A program made the translations under genes and the position numbers. Shown in pieces: positions 30,732-36,597 of a DNA stretch of 36,597 nt. The notes beneath the pieces are model-generated. The model was not told where the DNA came from and ran no database searches. It was given only the letters and a program-made list of their open reading frames with translations. Origin of the DNA: Nemertoderma westbladi. Lineage: Eukaryota > Xenacoelomorpha > Nemertodermatida > Nemertodermatidae. Position 1 is the stretch's first letter. Each line of letters starts with the position of its first letter. The stretch lies in contig JAUCBJ010002145.1 of assembly GCA_032718475.1 (NCBI GenBank), positions 1 to 36,597 on the forward strand. Reading direction: 5' to 3'.

Positions 30732-32410
30732 ACATCAAATACAATACTAAATGTACAGGCCAATACAATGCTGTAATGTCCTCTAAAGTTGTAAAGTGCT
30801 AAATAACAACTCGCTGTTAATACTAACGGCGTTGAGTAATATTACAATTTTGGAATAAAGTGTATTTATACAGTGCCCCCCCCCCCCCCCCCCCCCTCTC
30901 CTCTGTAGGTTCACCTCCCGATTTCTTACTTATTGTCGAAATCTTGAGTTACAAGCGTTTGAAAAGGTGTCTCTGCCTACGGCATCACAAATGGCACAAA
31001 TATCGAATATTTGATATTGGATCGATATTGCACCAGTCACTGTACTGCAGTTATTCTTCAAATATGAATAGAGCAGTATGTCATACAGCGGTATGCCTAT
31101 ACAATATCTTTATTACTTAGCTATCATATACATAAATAAAATGTTCCAGAACATTGTATTTTTACCTATTTAATAGAATAGATGGCCTTCAGCGAACGAT
31201 AATTCTTGCAATCTTTGAACGCTTATACTGTATCTCAGTTGTTTCTCAACGAAATTCAAATATTGTTATATATTTGGAATCCTCTCAACGCAAGCTTTCT
31301 AATGATATGAAAATTACGATTAATGTGCAGTGTCATCGATACGGAGGAGGGTGCGATTAATGTGCAGAGTGTCAACGATAGGCCTACGGAGGAGGGTGCG
31401 ATTTCGCATGACACTTTTTTAAAACTATTATTGAAAAAATTTAAAGGCAAATCGAAAATTCCGGCTTCATTGTAAGTTTCAGACTGCAGTATAGTTCAAC
31501 TCACCGTTGTAACACTACTATAGTGTTTCAAATGTTAAGAAATTTGATGAAGAATTGTAGAAAAATTTGGGCGGGGAAGGGGGGGGGGGGGGGTGTCATC
31601 AGAAAATGACACTATATTACGGGTCATTGTGTATACTAAGTTGCAAGTTGTTGCATCTGCGGAGATGCTATTTAATAAATACGCATAATTCTGGAACATT
31701 ATATTTATCCCATAAAGCGTAATGTAGCTGGGCATTTATTACTGAATATAATTTTACTATTACAGTACGTTCATACGGTACAATATACAAAATGTTCTAT
31801 GGAGTATTTAAATACAGTATAATAATAATGAATGGCGCCACCGGAGCAAGCCACTGAATAAGACACAACATTTTAGACATTCTGTACTGTGATACCGGTA
31901 CATTGAAGTTGAAATTAAATTGAAACATTTTTCTTACAGTCTGACAGTTGTGTACTGTACATGCCTACCGTTCAGTACTGCATTGGTGAATGAATGTTAC
32001 GAAGTTTGCTAAAGAACAGTGACAGTGGTACGGTACCGGTACGCCACTTCGTATTTACAGTCAACCAAGGACTTATCTACTTCGATTCGAGTTGGCCTTT
32101 CAGTCTACATATCTGAGTGTTAATTTAAATTAAAACCTTTTTAGTATGCTTAGTTAGGTCTAGCCGCCTAGGCCTTCAGTACGATACTGCGATATGATGT
32201 AGTAAATGTATTGTGGGCGTACGCCTACCCCTCCGATGGTAGGTCGAGGATTAGGCCTAGCATGAGTACTGCCCATAACCAGATCTCAGTCAGCCACACA
32301 CAGTAACATAGCCCCCCAGATCTCGCAGTCAGCCATATACACACACAGTGCCAATATGTTGGCAAGTTACTCGGCCCTGGGACGTGAGATTGAGATTGAC
32401 CTTGAAATCT
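30732..32410. other. No gene seen
   Basis: Short ORFs only. Contains a 21-C tract (30876-30896), a 15-G tract (31579-31593) and the duplication at 31317-31402. Confidence 0.5.
31317..31402 (+). repeat. Small tandem duplication (about 37-45 bp)
   Basis: cgattaatgtgcag..tgtca.cgata followed by cggaggagggtg occurs twice in succession. The second copy has a ggcct-type insertion. Confidence 0.85.
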
Positions 32411-32542
32411 ACTTCAAGGTCACCTTGAAACTCAAGTTTTACCTTGACTAAGATTTTCTTGAGTTTAAGTCAAGCGGGTAACTCAAAGCAGTAGGCCTAT
32501 TTAGTCAAGGTGAAACTTGAAATTTCAAGGCTCACCTTGAGT
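32411..32542. other. Large imperfect palindrome made of CAAGGT words
   Basis: Arms 32411-32450 and 32502-32542. The left arm begins ACTTCAAGGTCACCTTGAAA, and the complement of the right arm begins ACTCAAGGTGAGCCTTGAAA. Both close with ACCTTGACTA at the loop. The left arm contains TTCAAGGTCACCTTGAA, itself a near-perfect palindrome. Confidence 0.8.
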
Positions 32543-32813
32543 AGGCCTACCGGTAAAAGATGGACGACATACAGTATTTGTTTATTTCAGCAGTTCCCTT
32601 GGTTATGCAGTGAAACCCACTGTAGGCTATACAGTAGTGTATAATATCTGGACCTGCAATATGCAGTAGGCCTATTCAATACAGTTCGGCAATGGTAATT
32701 TCGATAACACCACGGATCTTTATAAACAGTTGTTTAGATAGAAGGCTGTAGTTAGTTTACCGACCGACTACAGTAGCCTGTGCTGTGAGGGGGAGCAATG
32801 TAGTGCTTAAGGA

Positions 32814-32836
32814 GGGGGGGGGGGGGGGGGGGGGGG
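32814..32836 (+). repeat. Poly-G tract, 23
   Basis: Uninterrupted run of 23 G. Confidence 0.95.
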
Positions 32837-33983
32837 TGTATTTTTCGATACTACATTTTTTGAAACCAGCATGTTCATTTTCATCATATTTTCGGCCACT
32901 TTTTGTGTTTTAATTTTTCTATTTCTGATATTTGGTAATTTTGTAAGAAAAAAAAATTAAAAATTAAAAAAAAATGAAAAAACCCATGTTTTTTTCTAAC
33001 TTTTCATTGGAAATAAATGGGGAAATATTACGTAATCAAGAAAATAAAACTGGCTGAAATTTATTTAAGCTTATGAAATTACCTTTCATATAAGTAAAAA
33101 ATTACAAAAAAGGCTAGTATTTTTCGCGTGAAAAAATGTCATTCAGAGATAATTGCTTTCAAAGTTCAAACCTTCCCGCCCAAAATTGCCTTGGGATCTG
33201 GTTGGTTTATAGTACTGCAAATTGGATAGTTGGAACTGTGGAAGGAGGCATACCCCGATCACCGAGCTAAAATTATATTTACTCAAGATAACTCAAGAAC
33301 TACTGTAAAAGGGGCCTCTCTAAGCGGTTTTCAGAACCAGTACTCCTGTATGTGAGCCCATGCTGGGCTCTAACTGCGGAAGACACTAAATATGGCACAT
33401 AGGTACACATACACATACAGGTAGAAGCTGACCATTGAAGCATATTGTACATTTACAACACTCTAACCAACCCCTCTCTTGGGTATTTTTTTAATCCGTA
33501 GAGTTAGAGAATTTATTATTTTTGAAAACCAGACGACAACTAATGCGGCTTATCTTAGAACAAACAAACATAAACAAAACCTGTAACAATGTGTTGGCAA
33601 GCTGTATTTTTCGAGGTGTTTGTTATTATACGAATGGTTCGAATCCGACACCACGCTGATGAGACCCAGACGCGTACGTGGTTTGGAGAGATATGACAAA
33701 TTAATTTCAAGACAAATTACGCGATTCTTAAATTTGTACACTACCCGGTTAAAAAGTACGCATGTGATGGGATTAGTCCTACTATTGCGCCAATAAAGAT
33801 AAGTTATCTTCGGTAAAATAAACTTATCATTCGAGGTTAAGACGCCTAGATCCCTTCCTATAACAAAACCTGTAACGCACATATTATAATGTATGTTTGG
33901 TATACAGGTATGGACAATAATGTGGGATCTTCGTGCATTAGGGGCCTACCAAGAAGGCTAAGCAAGCTTTGCATACGGGTGAC

Positions 33984-34007
33984 GGGGGGGGGGGGGGGGG
34001 GGGGGGG
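33984..34007 (+). repeat. Poly-G tract, 24
   Basis: Uninterrupted run of 24 G, the longest in the window. Confidence 0.95.
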
Positions 34008-34189
34008 TTGGTTGGACGCAAATACCATCTCGGCGAATTTATATCTTTAATGTTAAATCATCAATTAAGGGAAATTAGCACTGAGTAGGTTACAATGGCA
34101 CGTTATTCTAACCAAAACAATATTCATTTTTGTTTTTAATCACTTATTATTTATCTAGTTTCAGTTGAAACAGCGGTACCCGTATGCTA

Positions 34190-34861
34190 CAGTAAGCTCG
34201 CTTACTTCGTTGCTCACCCCACAGTAAGCTCGCTTACTTCGTGGCTCACCCCACAGTAAGCTCGCTTACTTCGTGGCTCACCCCACAGTAAGCTCGCTTA
34301 CTTCGTGGCTCACCCCACAGTAAGCTCGCTTACTTCGTGGCTCACCCCACAGTAAGCTCGCTTACTTCGTGGCTCACCCCACAGTAAGCTCGCTTACTTC
34401 GTGGCTCACCCCACAGTAAGCTCGCTTACTTCGTGGCTCACCCCACAGTAAGCTCGCTTACTTCGTGGCTCACCCCACAGTAAGCTCGCTTACTTCGTGA
34501 CTCACCCCACAGTAAGCTCGCTTACTTCGTGGCTCACCCCACAGTAAGCTCGCTTACTTCGTGGCTCACCCCACATTAAGCTCGCTTACTTCGTTGCTCA
34601 CCCCGCAGTAAGCACGCTTACTTCGTGGCTCACCCCGCAGTAAGCTCGCTTACTTCGTGGCTCACCCCACAGTAAGCTCGCTTACTTCGTGGCTCACCCC
34701 ACAGTAAGCTCGCTTACTTCGTTGCTCACCCCACAGTAAGATCGCTTACTTCGTTGCTCACCCCGCAGTAAGCTCGCTTACTTCGTTGCTCACCCCGCAG
34801 TAAGCTCGCTTACTTCGTGGCTCACCCCACAGTAAGCTCGCTTACTTCGTGGCTCACCCCA
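34190..34861 (+). repeat. 32-bp tandem array, exactly 21 copies
   Basis: Unit CAGTAAGCTCGCTTACTTCG then TGGCTCACCCCA. 672 bases equals 21 x 32 with no indels and few substitutions (t/g after tcgt, ccgcag/ccacag). Each unit contains the inverted repeat AGTAAGC-TC-GCTTACT. There are no variable spacers, so it is a minisatellite and not a CRISPR. It lies 252 bases upstream of the 491-codon ORF. Confidence 0.97.
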
Positions 34862-35113
34862 TGTTTCTTTCACTCACTCACTACACATTAACAGTACTGT
34901 AGGTCTACATGGCTCGACCTGCTTTTGTTTCCTTCTTTACTCTCGTTTGTGTTTCTCATTAGCTTATATGAACTTATACTTTCATGCATGCTGGTAATAT
35001 TAATCAGCAGAACGAGACGGGTTGAATATAATGCTTCCTTTCTAATCGCTATTGACAGCCAGCAACTCTAAGACTACTTACTGTGGCCAACAGCGGGTGG
35101 AATAACTTGTACG

Positions 35114-36589
35114 ATGTCGACTTCAAAAACTAACCATCCGGGTAAACTAGCCGCTGCTCTTGGTATCCAGGGTGGGGATGGTATCGTTATCCCAAATGCA
35201 CCTCTTTTGCAAAAGTCAGAGTTATCGAAACAGACGTACACCTCAGAGTTTAGTGAAAAACTTAATGATAAAAATACAGTTAAGTTAATTCAGACTGGAA
35301 TTGTTACATGCAGTAAACTCCCTATTGTTGGTAATAAGGGAGGTGGTGATCAGTCTCAAAGTTTGTTGAGAACTGAGATTGTTGGTAATAAACAGGCTGT
35401 TGTTAAGAAAGGAACTGCTGAAATTTGTATCAAACGGCTTAGGAAGGGTATGGAACAAGATCAAATTAACAACAAACAACATCAGTTTAATTACAAAAAG
35501 GCAGAGATTGAAAACAATGAGTTTGGGAAGGTTATGAATCAAGTCCGGACTGACAACATACCTAAACACCACCCTAACAAGACAACCGGGTTCAATAAGA
35601 ATCAGGCTGAGATTGATTTCAAACAGAATGATATTAGGAACAAACAAACTGTTTATGTTACCAAACAGCTTGGTGAACAGGTTCAAATCAACCAGAAACA
35701 ACCCGAGTTTAACAAGAAAAAGGCCGAGATAGGTACCAAAAAGTTTAGTAAGGGCAAGGAAGAAGCTCAGATTAACAATAAACCTGAGATTAGTAAAAAA
35801 CGGGCCGGGATTGGTGATAATCAACACAAATTAGCATTGTCGTGTGGACGATCTGCTAGCGGTAACTTTAAAGCCAAAAATCCTCAAAATGTCGCTATCC
35901 AAGAAGCCAGTATTAAAGATAAATATACCATGAAAACTACTGTTTTAGGTGCTCAAAGTAGTGAAAATGTCATTAAGATACGATCTTACATTGATAATGA
36001 GGTAAAGGCAACATCTAACAGTAAGGAGGCCAGTGGCGAAGGGAATGAGACTCAAAGTAGAAAACTCCCAGATGGAATTGAGGAACTGGACCGTCGTGAG
36101 ATGACTGTTACGACAAACACTTCTCGTCGTAAATCTCAGGACACAGATACGAACTCGAAAAAAAATCGTTTAGACGAAAAGTCACGCACGGGTGTGAGTT
36201 CTAACAAGAAGGGCAGAGATGAAACAACTCTGCCACGTATTTCCCAGCCGAAAGAAGCGAAATTGAGAGCTAATTTATCTCTTTCTGGAACGTCGGAATT
36301 GAAGGAAATGGCCCGGGAAATTATTCAAGACATCAACGTGAAACGAGAAAGGGATAGCAGACGTTTATATGGCTATAAAACTCAAGCGGAAACTAAATGC
36401 AAAGTTATTACGGGCAATTTACAAAAAAGTATGGTGGATGTTTATACCGGCATGGGACCAAAAATAGAGGCGAAAATAAAAGCGATTTATAATTCTTTGG
36501 ATCGAATTGATGGTCTCCAGACAGAGTTGGACTCGTTCAAAGAAACTCTCAACATATTCTGTCGCGATATTGTTCGGGAGGAGATGTGA
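35114..36589 (+). CDS. Unrecognised basic protein with internal repeats and helical C-terminus, 491 aa
   Basis: Complete single-exon ORF. The first ATG after an in-frame TAA (35069-35071) is used, and it ends TGA. I do not recognise the family. Residues about 105-260 are Lys/Asn/Gln-rich and contain imperfect repeats of roughly 24 residues (QINNKQHQFNYKKAEIENN, QINQKQPEFNKKKAEIGTKK, QINNKPEISKKRAGIGDN). Residues 300-390 are Ser/Thr/Lys/Arg-rich and probably disordered. Residues about 395-491 are predicted helical with heptad-like spacing (LKEMAREIIQDI, ...IYNSLDRIDGLQTELDSF). No signal peptide or membrane segment is seen. A nuclear or cytoskeletal scaffold would fit, but that is inference. 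The open frame over 1.5 kb and the structured C-terminus support a real gene. Confidence 0.75.
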   Translation: MSTSKTNHPGKLAAALGIQGGDGIVIPNAPLLQKSELSKQTYTSEFSEKLNDKNTVKLIQTGIVTCSKLPIVGNKGGGDQSQSLLRTEIVGNKQAVVKKGTAEICIKRLRKGMEQDQINNKQHQFNYKKAEIENNEFGKVMNQVRTDNIPKHHPNKTTGFNKNQAEIDFKQNDIRNKQTVYVTKQLGEQVQINQKQPEFNKKKAEIGTKKFSKGKEEAQINNKPEISKKRAGIGDNQHKLALSCGRSASGNFKAKNPQNVAIQEASIKDKYTMKTTVLGAQSSENVIKIRSYIDNEVKATSNSKEASGEGNETQSRKLPDGIEELDRREMTVTTNTSRRKSQDTDTNSKKNRLDEKSRTGVSSNKKGRDETTLPRISQPKEAKLRANLSLSGTSELKEMAREIIQDINVKRERDSRRLYGYKTQAETKCKVITGNLQKSMVDVYTGMGPKIEAKIKAIYNSLDRIDGLQTELDSFKETLNIFCRDIVREEM

Positions 36590-36597
36590 TAGGTTTA

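Larger units (their letters stand above)
32543..34189. other. No gene seen; two long G tracts
   Basis: A 23-G tract (32814-32836), an A/T-rich stretch around 32940-33000 and a 24-G tract (33984-34007). A 110-codon minus ORF (33550-33882) has no recognisable content. Confidence 0.5.

Noticed and set aside
33636-33646. tRNA-like B-box ggttcgaatcc
   Set aside because: No A box, anticodon stem or acceptor stem can be formed at the right distances.
33550-33882. 110-codon minus-strand ORF
   Set aside because: No recognisable motif, lies in AT-rich spacer, and codon content looks random.
34190-34861. CRISPR-like appearance of the 32-bp palindromic array
   Set aside because: The whole 32 bp is repeated with no variable spacers, and the genome is animal.
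35285-35827. 180-codon minus-strand ORF
   Set aside because: Antisense shadow of the Lys/Asn/Gln-rich region of the 35114-36589 gene. The Leu/Phe-rich product mirrors its codons.

Overview
The window comes from an animal genome, most likely a marine invertebrate with large, repeat-rich introns. The basis is two unmistakable metazoan genes: polybromo-1 (PBRM1, a SWI/SNF PBAF subunit) and the ciliary gene IFT172. Frequent short words such as taggcctac and accggt recall echinoderm or hemichordate DNA, but I cannot fix the phylum from sequence alone.

Layout: 1-1853 is the N-terminal 617 codons of an unrecognised, intronless minus-strand ORF that runs off the left edge. 1854-5234 is AT-rich with one diverged 287-bp duplication. 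5235-12887 is a head-to-tail array of Helitron-like transposons (a 3'-end fragment plus three units of 3.09, 2.24 and 2.17 kb). The units have TC...CTAG termini and a 3' hairpin, and each carries a 146-bp-period internal array with a CTCF-like core (CCGCTAGAGGGCG). 12892-16400 holds small non-autonomous elements, including a 614-bp hAT-like MITE with an 8-bp target duplication. 16453-17523 is a 21-copy, 51-bp minisatellite.

The central locus is the 3' end of PBRM1 on the + strand. I reconstruct its last three coding exons (17655-17787, 18016-18152, 28794-28894) from matching phases, consensus splice sites and recognisable C-terminal protein. The boundary between the penultimate exon and its intron, including a near-perfect 5' splice site, has been amplified into a 58-bp tandem array of 42 units (18110-20562). 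The last intron is 10.6 kb and contains a complete, intronless IFT172 gene of 1750 codons in antisense orientation (21035-26287), which suggests a functional retrogene or a cDNA-mediated intron-loss copy. A 386-bp MITE with G-tracts lies in the same intron.

Right of PBRM1 (28895-34189) I see no convincing gene, only fold-backs, small duplications and long G or C homopolymers. 34190-34861 is a perfect 21 x 32-bp array whose unit carries a 16-bp palindrome. It lies 252 bp upstream of an intronless 491-codon ORF (35114-36589) for a basic, repeat-containing protein with a coiled-coil-like C-terminus that I do not recognise.
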